From assembly GCF_042687825.1 (NCBI RefSeq), contig NZ_JBHUQE010000003.1, forward strand, positions 186,001 to 250,000: a DNA stretch of 64,000 nt. Reading direction: 5' to 3'. Below are positions 17,213 through 26,724 of the stretch, piece after piece. Source of the stretch: Sedimentitalea sp042687825. GTDB lineage: Bacteria; Pseudomonadota; Alphaproteobacteria; Rhodobacterales; Rhodobacteraceae. Under the pieces are notes generated by a model. That model saw only the letters and a list, made by a program, of their open reading frames with translations. It searched no databases and was not told the DNA's origin. A program made the translations under genes and the position numbers. Position 1 is the first letter of the stretch; the number at the start of each line of letters is the position of its first letter.

Positions 17213-18229
17213 ATGCTGCCCGATCTGACCGACCTGACCATGTTCCGCGCCGCGCTGGCTGACGCGCCGGCTGCCGATGTCCCAGCCCGCCAGGGGGCCG
17301 AGGCGCGAAACGGTCAGTTGACCAAGCCGCCGGGCGCACTGGGCCGGCTAGAGGATCTGGCGATCTGGTATGCCGGCTGGCGCGGCGATCCGCGGCCGCA
17401 GATCACGGCGCCGCAGGTCATCGTCTTTGCCGGCAATCACGGCGTGACCGCGCAGGGCGTGTCGGCCTTTCCCGCCGAAGTCACCGTACAGATGGTGGCC
17501 AATTTCCAGCATGGCGGGGCTGCGATCAACCAACTGGCAAAAGCGGCCGGGGCACGGATGGACGTGCATGCGCTGGAACTGGAGCGGCCGACCGGCGATT
17601 TCACCGAGACAGACGCAATGACCGAGGCCGATTGCCTGGCCGCATTGCAGGCCGGCTGGACGGCGGTGGACCCGGCGGCGGATCTGCTGGTGGTGGGCGA
17701 GATGGGGATCGGCAACACCACCTCGGCGGCGGCGATCTGCCACGCGCTGTTCGGCGGGGCGGCGGCGGACTGGACCGGGCGCGGCACCGGTGTCGACGAT
17801 GCCGGGCTGCAACTCAAGACCGACGTTGTCGCCCGTGGCGTCGCCCGGCACGGGGCAGACCGCCCGGACGGGATGCAGGTGCTGGCGCGGCTGGGCGGGC
17901 GCGAGATTGCCGCCATGGCGGGCGCGATCGCCGCAGCCCGGCAGTTGCGCATCCCGGTCATTCTCGACGGTTTCATCTGCGGCGCGGCGGCGGCCTGTCT
18001 GCAGGACATCGCGACCGGTGCGCTGGATCACGCGGTGGCGGGCCATCTCAGCGCTGAGGGCGCCCATGGCCGGCTGTTGCAGCAGCTGGACAAGACGCCG
18101 CTGCTGACCCTGGGCCTGCGGCTGGGCGAAGGGTCCGGGGGCGCGCTGGCCATCAACATCCTGAAATCGGCCGTCGCCTGCCACAGCGGCATGGCGACTT
18201 TTGCCGAGGCGGGTGTCAGCGATGCCTGA
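17213..18229 (+). CDS. cobT: nicotinate-nucleotide--dimethylbenzimidazole phosphoribosyltransferase
   Basis: 338 aa. The diagnostic motifs are GNHGVTAQGVSAFP (near residue 72), GEMGIGNTTSAAA (phosphoribosyl-binding) and the C-terminal LGLRLGEGSGGALA carrying the catalytic Glu. It makes alpha-ribazole 5'-phosphate from dimethylbenzimidazole and NaMN, the lower ligand that CobS attaches. It lies divergent to cobS. Its 3' end includes one copy of a 17-bp duplication that spans the stop codon. Confidence 0.95.
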   Translation: MLPDLTDLTMFRAALADAPAADVPARQGAEARNGQLTKPPGALGRLEDLAIWYAGWRGDPRPQITAPQVIVFAGNHGVTAQGVSAFPAEVTVQMVANFQHGGAAINQLAKAAGARMDVHALELERPTGDFTETDAMTEADCLAALQAGWTAVDPAADLLVVGEMGIGNTTSAAAICHALFGGAAADWTGRGTGVDDAGLQLKTDVVARGVARHGADRPDGMQVLARLGGREIAAMAGAIAAARQLRIPVILDGFICGAAAACLQDIATGALDHAVAGHLSAEGAHGRLLQQLDKTPLLTLGLRLGEGSGGALAINILKSAVACHSGMATFAEAGVSDA

Positions 18230-18254
18230 CGCCGGTTGATGCCTGACGCCTGTT
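18221..18254 (+). repeat. 17-bp tandem duplication over the cobT stop codon
   Basis: GATGCCTGACGCCGGTT (18221-18237) is followed at once by GATGCCTGACGCCTGTT (18238-18254), with one mismatch. The first copy contains the cobT TGA. Confidence 0.85.
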
Positions 18255-18351
18255 GCGGTCGTGCGGCGCATGAACCCGGCCCATTGTGCGTGACCGGGCG
18301 GTACCGCGTGCGGAACAGGCAAACCGACCGGCGCCGCGACGGGAGGAGAAC

Positions 18352-20229
18352 TCAGGCCGATTTCTTGTCTTTCTCGTTCTCGCGATTCAGCAGTGCGATC
18401 TCCAGTTCCTTTTCCAGTTCCTTGGCGCGGGCGACATAGGCGGCGTTTTCGCGCGCCGGAACGTTCGGATCCCAGACTTCGGCCAGTTGCTGCACCGCAT
18501 AGCGGTCATGGGCATAGAACGTGCGTTCGGCGCTGTCGGCCTCGAACTCGCTGAGCCCGACATTTTCCAGCACATAGCGCCCGGCGCGCAGACTGCTGTC
18601 AAAGGTCTCGCGCACGATGTCGTCGGCCCCGGCCCGGTACAGGTGATAGACATGATTGCGATCATAGGCGCGGGCGATGATGTGCAGGTCCGGGCGTTCG
18701 CGGCGGGCAAAGGCGACCAAGCGGGTCACTGCGTCCTTGTCGTTCATCGCCGCCACCAGCACGCGTGCCTTGGCCAGACCCGCGGCCTTGAGCAGTTCCG
18801 GTCGGGTGGGATCGCCCAGAAAGCCTTTGAAGCCGTAGCGGCGCATCAGCTGGATGGTCTCCATGTTGCTGTCCAGCACCACCGTCTTGAAGCCGCTGGC
18901 CTGGACCAGACGGTTCACGATCTGCCCGAACCGGCCAATGCCGGCGATGATCACCGGCCCCTGTTCGTCGATGGCGTCCGGCTCATAGCTGGGCCCGCCA
19001 TCGCGCATGCGGCTCGAGATGAAATCGTAGAATATGAACAGCAGCGGCGTGATCAGCATCGACAGCGCGATGATCAGCAACAGCTTTTCCGAGACCGCGA
19101 TCGGGATGACGTGCTGCTGCACCGAAAAGGCGATCAGAACGAACCCGAATTCACCGGCCTGGGCCAGGCTGAGAGTGAACAGCCAGCGATTGTGCCCTTT
19201 CAGGCCAAAGGCCCGACCGAGCAGGTAAAGGATCAGCCCTTTGGCCACGATCACCAGCAGGGCCAGCCCGATCAGATCACCGGGTTCGGCAAAGAACAGG
19301 CCGAAATTAATGCCTGCTCCGACCGTGATAAAGAACAGTCCCAGCAACAGCCCCTTGAACGGTTCAAGGTCGCTTTCCAGTTCGTGCCGGAACTCGCTGT
19401 TGGCCAGAACCACGCCGGCCAGAAACGCGCCAAGGGCGGGCGACAGGCCAACCAGCGTCATCAGGAACGAGATGCCGACGACGATCATCAGCGCCAGCGC
19501 GGTGTACATCTCGCGCAGGCGCGAGGCGTGGATGTAGCGAAAGACCGGGCGCGTCAGATATATCCCCGCCAGCACCACCGCCGCGACCGCGCCGATGGTC
19601 ACCAGGGTGACCCCCCAACCCGGCAACCCTTCGACCAGCGACAGGGTCTTGCCATGATGTTCGGCATCCGCGGTCAACCGTTCGATCGAGCCATCGCCCC
19701 GGATCATCGCCACCGGCGCGGCGGCCAGCAGCGGCAGGAAAGCCAGGATCGGGATCACCGCGATATCCTGGGTCAGCAGAACGGAAAACGCTGATCGGCC
19801 GCCGCCGGTCTGCATCAACCCCTTTTCCGACAGGGTTTGCAGCACGATCGCGGTCGAGGACAGCGACAGCGCCAACCCGATCGCCAGCGCCACGGACCAG
19901 TCCTGACCCGCCGCCATCGCGGCCACCATCAGCGCCAGGGTGCTGATCAGGATCTGCAATCCGCCTAGTCCGATCAGCCGGTGTCGCATGTCCCAAAGCG
20001 CGCGCGGTTCCAGTTCGAGTCCGATCAGGAACAGCATCATCACGACGCCAAACTCGGCAAAATGCTGCAATTCCTGGGTTTCGCTGCCGACAAGACCCAG
20101 GATCGGGCCGATAATGATGCCGGCGGCCAGATAGCCCAGCACCGAGCCCAGCCCCAGCCGTGCCGCAATCGGCACCGCGATGACGGCGGCGGCCAGATAG
20201 ATCGAGGCCTGATAAAGAAATGCTTCCAT
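18352..20229 (-). CDS. Kef-type (CPA2) monovalent cation:proton antiporter with RCK domain
   Basis: 625 aa. Residues about 1-390 form the Na+/H+ exchanger membrane domain (roughly 11-12 segments; the acidic transport-site motif lies in LLTQDIAVIP). Residues about 405-520 form a Rossmann RCK/TrkA_N domain with PVIIAGIGRFGQIV. The C-terminus is Glu/Lys-rich. The layout matches KefB/KefC/YbaL potassium-efflux systems, which export K+ in exchange for H+ and are often gated by glutathione adducts. No KefF/KefG ancillary gene is adjacent. Physiological specificity is not determinable here. Confidence 0.9.
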   Translation of the reverse strand: MEAFLYQASIYLAAAVIAVPIAARLGLGSVLGYLAAGIIIGPILGLVGSETQELQHFAEFGVVMMLFLIGLELEPRALWDMRHRLIGLGGLQILISTLALMVAAMAAGQDWSVALAIGLALSLSSTAIVLQTLSEKGLMQTGGGRSAFSVLLTQDIAVIPILAFLPLLAAAPVAMIRGDGSIERLTADAEHHGKTLSLVEGLPGWGVTLVTIGAVAAVVLAGIYLTRPVFRYIHASRLREMYTALALMIVVGISFLMTLVGLSPALGAFLAGVVLANSEFRHELESDLEPFKGLLLGLFFITVGAGINFGLFFAEPGDLIGLALLVIVAKGLILYLLGRAFGLKGHNRWLFTLSLAQAGEFGFVLIAFSVQQHVIPIAVSEKLLLIIALSMLITPLLFIFYDFISSRMRDGGPSYEPDAIDEQGPVIIAGIGRFGQIVNRLVQASGFKTVVLDSNMETIQLMRRYGFKGFLGDPTRPELLKAAGLAKARVLVAAMNDKDAVTRLVAFARRERPDLHIIARAYDRNHVYHLYRAGADDIVRETFDSSLRAGRYVLENVGLSEFEADSAERTFYAHDRYAVQQLAEVWDPNVPARENAAYVARAKELEKELEIALLNRENEKDKKSA

Positions 20230-20261
20230 GTGGCGGGATGTCCTTTCAGAACCGCATTGGG

Positions 20262-20717
20262 TCAGGTGGGCAGAGGCGCGTCGCGTTTCAATTGATCCAT
20301 GACGATCTGGCTGTGCACCCGGGCAACGGCAGGATGCGGCAGCAGCACGTCGTGGATCAGGCTGTTCAGGGCGGGCAGGTCATCGCAATAGACACGCAGC
20401 AGATAATCGGCTTCGCCGGTCATCGTCCAGGCGCTGGTGATCTCGCAGCGCGCCCGCACAAGGCGGGCAAAGCTTTTGGACTGTTCCGGCCCGTGGCTCG
20501 ACAGTTGGACCTGCACAAAGCCCTGAACCCGCAGCCCCAGCCGCACGGGATCCAGCCGCGCCGAATAGCCCTGGATGTATCCGTCGACTTCCAGCCGCTG
20601 GCGCCGGCGGCCGGCCTGGCTGGGCGACAGGTTCAACATTTCGCCCAATTGCTGGGCCGTCAGATGCGCATCCTGTTGCAGCGCGGCCAGCAGACGGGTG
20701 TCGGTCGAATCCAGCAT
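20262..20717 (-). CDS. Lrp/AsnC-family transcriptional regulator
   Basis: 151 aa from the ATG at 20717; a longer reading frame to 20771 has no good start. The N-terminal HTH (LLAALQQDAHLTAQQLGEML..SPSQAGRRRQRLE) is followed by the RAM ligand-binding domain (GFVQVQLSS, DYLLRVYCDDLPALNSLIHDVLL). It is divergent from hpd across 145 bp and is the obvious candidate to control it, with a tyrosine-pathway amino acid as ligand (inference). A GTGC-N9-GCAC element at 20749-20765 in the gap is a possible operator. Confidence 0.9.
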   Translation of the reverse strand: MLDSTDTRLLAALQQDAHLTAQQLGEMLNLSPSQAGRRRQRLEVDGYIQGYSARLDPVRLGLRVQGFVQVQLSSHGPEQSKSFARLVRARCEITSAWTMTGEADYLLRVYCDDLPALNSLIHDVLLPHPAVARVHSQIVMDQLKRDAPLPT

Positions 20718-20748
20718 ATGCGGGTTTTCCTCGGTTTGGTCATACCTA

Positions 20749-20765
20749 GTGCAGTTTTTCCGCAC
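20749..20765. promoter_or_regulatory. possible Lrp-type operator
   Basis: GTGCAGTTTTTCCGCAC is a partial inverted repeat (GTGC/GCAC) around a T-rich centre, lying between the divergent Lrp-type regulator and hpd. The length and AT-rich centre fit an Lrp-family half-site pair, but with one site only the call is weak. Confidence 0.25.
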
Positions 20766-20862
20766 ATCCAACAGGTGGCCCCATGCAAAACGCGCAGATG
20801 GCGCATCGGAATCGCACTATATGATGTCTTAGCGAACAGTATAACCGACAGGAGACGCAACC

Positions 20863-21957
20863 ATGGGTCCTTTTCCGCATAACGCGCCGAAATCCGAGAT
20901 CACCGCCGAGAATCCGGCCGGCACGGACGGATTCGAATTCGTCGAGTTCGCGCATCCGGAGCCCGAGGAACTTCGGACGCTGTTCGCGCGCATGGGATAT
21001 GCGCTGACCGCACGCCACAAGCGCAAGAATATCGAACTGTGGCAGCAGGGCGACATCACCTATGTGCTGAATGCCGACCCGAACAGCTTTGCCGCGCGCT
21101 TTGTCGCCGAACACGGTCCCTGTGCGCCGTCGATGGGCTGGCGTGTGGTCGATGCCAAACATGCGTTCGATCACGCGGTTTCCAAAGGCGCCGAACCCTA
21201 CGAGGGCGACGACAAGACGATGGATGTGCCGGCGATCAAGGGCATCGGCGGCAGTCTGATCTATTTCATCGACCAGTATTACGAAACCAGCCCCTACAAC
21301 ACCGAATTCGAATGGTTAGCCCCGTCCAAGCCGCGCGGCGTCGGGTTCCACTATCTCGACCACCTCACGCACAACGTGTTCAAGGGCAACATGGACAAAT
21401 GGTTCCGGTTCTACGGTGATCTGTTCAACTTCAAGGAAATCCGGTTTTTCGACATCGAAGGCAAATTCACCGGGCTGTTCAGCCGTGCGCTGACCTCGCC
21501 CTGCGGCCGCATTCGTATTCCGATCAACGAGGATCGCGGAGAAACCGGCCAGATCGTCGCCTATCTGAAAAAATACAAGGGCGAGGGCATTCAGCACATC
21601 GCCGTGGGCACCGACGACATCTATGCCAGCACCGATGCGATCGCGGAGAGGGGCATAAAGTTCATGCCCGGGCCGCCGGCAACCTATTACCAGCTCAGCA
21701 AGGATCGTGTCGCGGGTCACGACGAGCCACTGGACCGGATGCAGAAACACGGTATCCTGATCGACGGCGAAGGTGTCGTGGACGGCGGCGAAACCAGGAT
21801 CCTGCTGCAGATCTTCAGCAAGACGGTGATCGGGCCGATCTTTTTCGAGTTCATCCAGCGCAAGGGCGATGACGGGTTCGGCGAAGGCAATTTCAAGGCG
21901 CTCTTCGAAAGCATCGAGCAGGAACAGATCGACAGCGGTGAACTGGCCGCGCCATAG
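20863..21957 (+). CDS. hpd: 4-hydroxyphenylpyruvate dioxygenase
   Basis: 364 aa, usual bacterial length, start supported by CAGGAGACGC. Two vicinal-oxygen-chelate domains are visible. Iron ligands sit in the C-terminal domain: His in HYLDHLTHNV, His in QHIAVGTDD and Glu in IFFEFIQRKGDD. It converts 4-hydroxyphenylpyruvate to homogentisate, the entry step of tyrosine/phenylalanine catabolism. The rest of the homogentisate pathway is not next to it. Regulation probably runs through the divergent Lrp/AsnC gene. A strong terminator ends the transcript. Confidence 0.96.
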   Translation: MGPFPHNAPKSEITAENPAGTDGFEFVEFAHPEPEELRTLFARMGYALTARHKRKNIELWQQGDITYVLNADPNSFAARFVAEHGPCAPSMGWRVVDAKHAFDHAVSKGAEPYEGDDKTMDVPAIKGIGGSLIYFIDQYYETSPYNTEFEWLAPSKPRGVGFHYLDHLTHNVFKGNMDKWFRFYGDLFNFKEIRFFDIEGKFTGLFSRALTSPCGRIRIPINEDRGETGQIVAYLKKYKGEGIQHIAVGTDDIYASTDAIAERGIKFMPGPPATYYQLSKDRVAGHDEPLDRMQKHGILIDGEGVVDGGETRILLQIFSKTVIGPIFFEFIQRKGDDGFGEGNFKALFESIEQEQIDSGELAAP

Positions 21958-21999
21958 TTTGGGAGGACGGCGACCGGAGGAGGGTCGCCGGAACGGAGG

Positions 22000-22036
22000 G
22001 GCGCCGCAGGCTTTTTGACCTGCGGCGCCATTTTTT
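22000..22036 (+). terminator. intrinsic terminator after hpd
   Basis: An 11-bp stem (GGCGCCGCAGG / CCTGCGGCGCC) with an 8-nt loop CTTTTTGA is followed by A and six T. Confidence 0.9.
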
Positions 22037-22054
22037 GTTCAGCAAAGGTGTCCG

Positions 22055-24511
22055 CTAGCCGTTGGGAATTTTCAGGGTCAGGTTACGCCCGCGCTTCTGA
22101 TAGCGCAGTTCGCTGTCGCCGATGGCCAGAATGCGACCGCCATCGACCTTGTCCCCGACCTTGACCTTCTTGTAGCGCCCGCTGGGCAGGCGCACGAGGG
22201 CGCGCCGCTTGCCAGGTGTGCCATAGACACCGATCAGATTGATGCGTTTCAGGTTGATGGCATTGTCCATCGTCGCGCGACGCGCCACCGAGGCAGAGGT
22301 TGGGATTTTGGGTTGAACCGCGCGCGGCGCGATGGGTTTGGGGACGATGGGTTTGGCGGCGGTGGCGGCGGCCTGGGCCGAGGGGCCGGCAGACTGGCGT
22401 TGCGCCCTGTCGACCAAAGCCGCGAAATTGCGCGGGCGCGGCCCGGGCCGGCGCGAGACGACCACCGCCTGCGCGGTCGGGGTCTCGTCGGTTTCTGCCT
22501 CTTGTTTGGCGGTGCGCGGGCGCGGTTTCGGGCGCACCTTGCGCAACTCGACCAGCGACCGCCCGCCCAGACGGGCGCGCTCGTTCTGTTCGACCAGGTC
22601 AGTGGGGCGCGGGCGCGGGCGCAGCTTGGCCAGACGGTCGCGCAGCAGATCGGCCTCGTCCGGGGGTTCGATTTCGAACCGGGTCGGCGGGGCCGGCGGT
22701 ACCTTTGCCGGGCGGCCGAGATAGACCATGATCCCGTCCGGGGTCATCGTGCCCTCGGGGCTGGGGCGCACCAACCCATCGGCATCCAGCGCAAAAGCTG
22801 TGCCGGCCGCGGCCGGGGATGAAACCGCGGCGGGGGGGTGGTCGGCGTCAAACCCCGCAACCGGTGGCAGCGCCAGCGCATCCTGGGACAGGTCCCGGCG
22901 GTCGATCGACACTTCGTACAGGTTGTCCGCCGACGCGCTGTCCAGGGCGGGCGGTGGCGCCGGGGCAACCGGCCAGATGCCCGTTGCAGCATACCGGGCC
23001 TTTGCCTGTTCCGGCGACTGGTCGGGTATCGGCGCGGTTTGCGCAGAGTCTGGGTCGCCGGCGGCCGCGTTAGGGGGCCGGTTGGCGCTTGTATCGGGGG
23101 CGGCTTGCGGGAGCGTGGCCGGGGCAACCGCCGGATCGGCGACAGGCAGGGTGGCCACCTGTTCGCCGGGATCGGGTGCCCGGTCGAGCAGCCCGGACAC
23201 ACCATCGTCGAGAAACAGCGCTGACCAAACCGCCACGGCTGCCAGAAAGACCAGCAGACCCACCGTCAGCATCAGCCCGAGATGTCGTGGTTTGCCGCCC
23301 ACCTGCTTGCCCTGGCGCGCGCCAAAGACGGTCATGCGGTCGGTTTCGTCCTCGCTGGGCCCGGCCTCGGTCGTGGCGGGCTGGCTGGCCGGGGGCAGAG
23401 GTTGTGCCGTCGCCGACCTCGCGGGGCGAGCTGGGAGACTGGCCGGAGCTGCGGGCGTTTCGGCAGGATCGTCCGGCAGATCAAGCGTTGCCGCCGTGAC
23501 CGACAGGGGCGGTTTGGGCGGTTTGGCCGGGGTATGCGACGACGGTGCGGGTTGCAGTTGCATGCGTCGGGCCGCAGGCTGCGCTGGTTCAGAGGCGGAT
23601 CGGTCCGATGCAGGTGTCTGATTGGCCCGCGTGGCCCCCGCCAGATGCGGAGCGCCGCCGGTTTTTCCGGATTTGCGACGCCGGCTGGCAAATCCCGCTG
23701 CGTTGGCTTCCGGTTCGGACGATTCCGGTTTGCGCGGTTCCTGACCGAACGATTCCGCAGGTGGCGCGGGTTGCGCGCCAGTGTTGGATTTCGCCGGCGA
23801 CGCGGGCGAGACCCGCGCCCGGTCGGGCGCCGTGTTATCCGGCGGCTCATCTGCGGTGCCGGGCTTGGACCCGTTCGGTTCCGGCGCCGTATCCGGGCTT
23901 GGTGCCGCTGCGCTGGGCGCTTTTGCCTGCGGGCGCGCCTCGGGCGGATCGGTCAGACGCGTCCGGGGCATTTCGGCCGGGCCGACCACCTTTACCGGCG
24001 CGATATCGCGCTCGACGTCGTCGGTGCGTCCGCTTTTATGGCTGGTGCCAAAAAAAGGCTCGCCGGCAAATCCGGTTCCCGGCGGAATGGCGACAAAGCT
24101 GATCGGCACGAATCCGTGCTCCAGAGCAAAGCTCTCGGCCTCTTCCAGCGTTTCCAGTGCCACCGCGGCGATATGGGTCACATCGTCGTCGAAACTGAGG
24201 TCAAAGGCCAGATCCGCGACATCGTAGGGCGTTGCGCCCTGAAGCGCGGCGCGCGCCATTTCGTGCCGGGTCTCGCCGTGAAACGATCCGGTCTGGACCG
24301 ACATATACCGGATCTGGTCGTTGGGAAGGACGATCTTGCAGGTCGGCCCGTCCGGCTCCAGCGCCAGCGCGTCGGCGCGCAGCCCGGCCATCGCTGCGGC
24401 CAGATCCGGCGCCTCCAGCGCCACTTCGCCGACCAGACGCCAGCCATCCGCTGCGCGGTGCGACAGCGAAATACCATCATAGGATAAGGAGAGCGCGAAA
24501 ACCGGCTTCAT
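22055..24511 (-). CDS. large Ala/Pro-rich single-TM protein with C-terminal PilP/GspC-like domain
   Basis: 818 aa from the ATG at 24511. It has three parts. An N-terminal globular domain of about 150 residues (MKPVFALSLSYDGISL..) reads like a ribonuclease-H-like fold. A long disordered Ala/Pro/Glu/Arg-rich segment is broken by one membrane helix (LMLTVGLLVFLAAVAVWSAL) near residue 415. A small C-terminal domain (INLIGVYGTPGKRRALVRL, GDKVDGGRILAIGDSEL) looks like the periplasmic domain of PilP/GspC inner-membrane secretion proteins. That suggests a cell-envelope anchor, but no secretion genes are adjacent. Automated annotation may mislabel it as IF-2 because of composition. Function unknown. 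Confidence 0.75.
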   Translation of the reverse strand: MKPVFALSLSYDGISLSHRAADGWRLVGEVALEAPDLAAAMAGLRADALALEPDGPTCKIVLPNDQIRYMSVQTGSFHGETRHEMARAALQGATPYDVADLAFDLSFDDDVTHIAAVALETLEEAESFALEHGFVPISFVAIPPGTGFAGEPFFGTSHKSGRTDDVERDIAPVKVVGPAEMPRTRLTDPPEARPQAKAPSAAAPSPDTAPEPNGSKPGTADEPPDNTAPDRARVSPASPAKSNTGAQPAPPAESFGQEPRKPESSEPEANAAGFASRRRKSGKTGGAPHLAGATRANQTPASDRSASEPAQPAARRMQLQPAPSSHTPAKPPKPPLSVTAATLDLPDDPAETPAAPASLPARPARSATAQPLPPASQPATTEAGPSEDETDRMTVFGARQGKQVGGKPRHLGLMLTVGLLVFLAAVAVWSALFLDDGVSGLLDRAPDPGEQVATLPVADPAVAPATLPQAAPDTSANRPPNAAAGDPDSAQTAPIPDQSPEQAKARYAATGIWPVAPAPPPALDSASADNLYEVSIDRRDLSQDALALPPVAGFDADHPPAAVSSPAAAGTAFALDADGLVRPSPEGTMTPDGIMVYLGRPAKVPPAPPTRFEIEPPDEADLLRDRLAKLRPRPRPTDLVEQNERARLGGRSLVELRKVRPKPRPRTAKQEAETDETPTAQAVVVSRRPGPRPRNFAALVDRAQRQSAGPSAQAAATAAKPIVPKPIAPRAVQPKIPTSASVARRATMDNAINLKRINLIGVYGTPGKRRALVRLPSGRYKKVKVGDKVDGGRILAIGDSELRYQKRGRNLTLKIPNG

Positions 24512-24677
24512 CAAACAGACAACCCAACCCAATCTGCAGGACCTGCCATTCGGGCCGGCCTGCGCCGGGCGAGTTTAGTGCAGGTGGATGCCAAGGAAAA
24601 GGAAAAGACGGGCCTGCCCTTGCGCCACCGGCAGAGCGGTGCCCATGTTGCAGTGACAGACACAGGAGGCTGGCAGG

Positions 24678-25385
24678 ATGAGACAAGGAATGCGTGCAAT
24701 GGTGGCGGCGACCGTGACAAGCTTGGCGCTGACCGGCGTCGCTTGGGCCGATCCGGCAGAGCGGCAGATTACGGTGACAGCGCAGGGCCAGGTCGAGGCG
24801 GTGCCCGACATGGCGACGATCACGCTGGGCGTCACCCACGAGGCCGAAGAAGCCGGCACCGCGATGGCGGCCACCTCGGCCGCCGTGGCCAGGATGCTAG
24901 AACAGGTGCAGGGCCTGGGCATTCAACCGCGCGATGTCCAGACCCGGCGGTTCTCGGTGCACCCGATCTGGTCCGGCCGCGGGTCATCGGGTTCGGAACC
25001 GCCCAGGATCACTGGATTCGTGGCCAGCAACATGGTGATGGTCCGCATTCGCGATCTCTTGGCGCTGGGTCCGGTGCTGGATGCGGTGATCGCCAGTGGC
25101 GCGAACGATTTCAATGGCTTGCAGTTCAGTGTTCAAGAGCCCCAGGCGCTGCAGGATGCGGCGCGCAAGGCGGCGGTCGAAAATGCCATCGCGCAGGCCC
25201 GGTTGCTGGCCGAGTCGGCGGGCGTCGCCTTGGGACCTGTGGTGTCGATCACCGATCACGGTGGCAATTCTGCGCGTCCGGTGATGATGGAAATGGCCGC
25301 AGCGCGCGATGCCTCCGTCCCGGTCGCCGCCGGCGAAGTCAGCCTGACGGCGTCGGTGTCGATGGTCTTTGCCATCGCGGACTAA
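24678..25385 (+). CDS. SIMPL-domain (DUF541) exported protein
   Basis: 235 aa, start fixed by CAGGAGG 9 nt upstream. A signal peptide (MVAATVTSLALTGVAWA, cleavage near residue 24) precedes a SIMPL domain with the typical opening QITVTAQGQVEAVPDMATITLGV and the ending VSLTASVSMVFAI. The family is periplasmic or outer-membrane associated (E. coli YggE belongs to it), linked to stress tolerance without a defined biochemical activity. It is a single gene between convergent neighbours. Confidence 0.9.
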   Translation: MRQGMRAMVAATVTSLALTGVAWADPAERQITVTAQGQVEAVPDMATITLGVTHEAEEAGTAMAATSAAVARMLEQVQGLGIQPRDVQTRRFSVHPIWSGRGSSGSEPPRITGFVASNMVMVRIRDLLALGPVLDAVIASGANDFNGLQFSVQEPQALQDAARKAAVENAIAQARLLAESAGVALGPVVSITDHGGNSARPVMMEMAAARDASVPVAAGEVSLTASVSMVFAIAD

Positions 25386-25399
25386 GCATTTCGCGGCAA

Positions 25400-25426
25400 G
25401 GCGGGGCCGCCAGAACCGGCCCCGCC
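25400..25426. terminator. GC hairpin between convergent genes (possible bidirectional terminator)
   Basis: A 9-bp perfect stem GGCGGGGCC / GGCCCCGCC with a 9-nt loop lies between the ends of the SIMPL gene and metY. There is no T tract on either side, so intrinsic termination is uncertain. Confidence 0.45.
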
Positions 25427-25431
25427 AGTTC

Positions 25432-26724
25432 TCAGGCCGTGGCTTGAGTCAGCGCTTGATCCAGGTCGGCGATCAGATCCTTGGCATCCTCGATGCCGAT
25501 CGAGATGCGCACCATGTTCGGGCTGGCGCCGGCGGCCTCTTGCTGTTCCGGTGTCAGCTGGCGGTGGGTGGTGCTGGCCGAATGGATGACCAGCGAGCGG
25601 GTGTCGCCAAGGTTCGCCACGTGGCTGAAGATTTCCAGCGCGTTGACCAGCTTGATGCAGGCGTCATAGCCGCCCTTGACGGCAAAGGTGAACAGCCCGC
25701 CGGCCCCCTTGGGACAGACCTTCTCGACCCGGTGGAAATAGGGCGAGGATTCCAGCCCGGCATAGGTGACCGACTCGACCCGCGGATCGGCTTCCAGCCA
25801 TTTGGCGACGGTCACGGCGTTTTCGACATGACGCTGCATGCGCAGCGACAGGGTCTCGATGCCCATCAAGGTGTAATGCGCCGCCTGCGGGTTCATCGTC
25901 ATGCCCAGATCGCGCAACCCGATGGCCAGCCCGTGAAAGGTAAAGGCCAGCGGACCGAACGTCTCGTGGAACTTCAACCCGTGATAGGCCGGTTCCGGCG
26001 CGCTGAGCGAGGGGAACTTGTCATTGGCGGACCAGTCGAACTTGCCCGAGTCGACGATGCAGCCGCCGGTGACCGTACCGTTGCCGGTCAGGTACTTGGT
26101 GGTGGAATGCACGACCAGGGTGGCCCCCAGATCGAACGGGCGGCACAGATAGGGCGTGGCGCTGGTGTTGTCGACGATCAGCGGAATGCCGGCGGCGTCG
26201 GTGATTTGAGAGATCGCCGCGATATCGGTGATATAGCCGCCCGGGTTGGCGATGGATTCGCAGAACACCGCGCGGGTGTTGTCGTCGATGGCCGCCTTGA
26301 CCGCGTCCAGATCGTCGAAGTCGACAAAGGTGGCGGTCCAGCCGAAGCGCTTGATCGTGTTGCTGAACTGGGTGACCGTGCCGCCATACAGACGGGTCGA
26401 GGCGACGACGTTCATGCCCGGCTGCATCAGCGGGAACAGCGCCATGATCTGGGCCGCGTGTCCGGACGAGCAGCAGACCGCGCCGACGCCCCCCTCGAGC
26501 GTGGCGATACGTTCCTGCAGAACCGCCACCGTGGGATTGGTCAGGCGAGAGTAGATATAACCGACTTCCTGCAGATTGAACAACGCGGCGGCATGGTCGG
26601 CGTCGCGGAACACATAGGCCGTGGTCTGATAGATCGGCGTTTGCCGTGCTCCGGTGGCCGGGTCGGGCCGGGCGCCGGCGTGGATCTGCAACGTGTCAAA
26701 GCCGTGATTGGGGCCGTCGGTCAT
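25432..26724 (-). CDS. metY: O-acetylhomoserine sulfhydrylase / aminocarboxypropyltransferase
   Basis: 430 aa, normal for the Cys/Met-metabolism PLP family. The PLP lysine lies in HSTTKYLTGNG; other family markers are YSRLTNPT, the SSGHAAQ turn that binds phosphate, and DNTSATPYLCRP. It makes homocysteine from O-acetylhomoserine and sulfide in direct sulfhydrylation. The MetY subgroup is favoured over cystathionine synthases by the 430-residue length and the long insertion after the active-site lysine. No SAM riboswitch could be recognised in the 93-bp leader. Confidence 0.92.
   Translation of the reverse strand: MTDGPNHGFDTLQIHAGARPDPATGARQTPIYQTTAYVFRDADHAAALFNLQEVGYIYSRLTNPTVAVLQERIATLEGGVGAVCCSSGHAAQIMALFPLMQPGMNVVASTRLYGGTVTQFSNTIKRFGWTATFVDFDDLDAVKAAIDDNTRAVFCESIANPGGYITDIAAISQITDAAGIPLIVDNTSATPYLCRPFDLGATLVVHSTTKYLTGNGTVTGGCIVDSGKFDWSANDKFPSLSAPEPAYHGLKFHETFGPLAFTFHGLAIGLRDLGMTMNPQAAHYTLMGIETLSLRMQRHVENAVTVAKWLEADPRVESVTYAGLESSPYFHRVEKVCPKGAGGLFTFAVKGGYDACIKLVNALEIFSHVANLGDTRSLVIHSASTTHRQLTPEQQEAAGASPNMVRISIGIEDAKDLIADLDQALTQATA

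Noticed and set aside
22055..24511. Translation initiation factor IF-2
   Set aside because: The resemblance is only in Ala/Pro/Glu-rich composition; there is no GTPase domain and there is a membrane helix.
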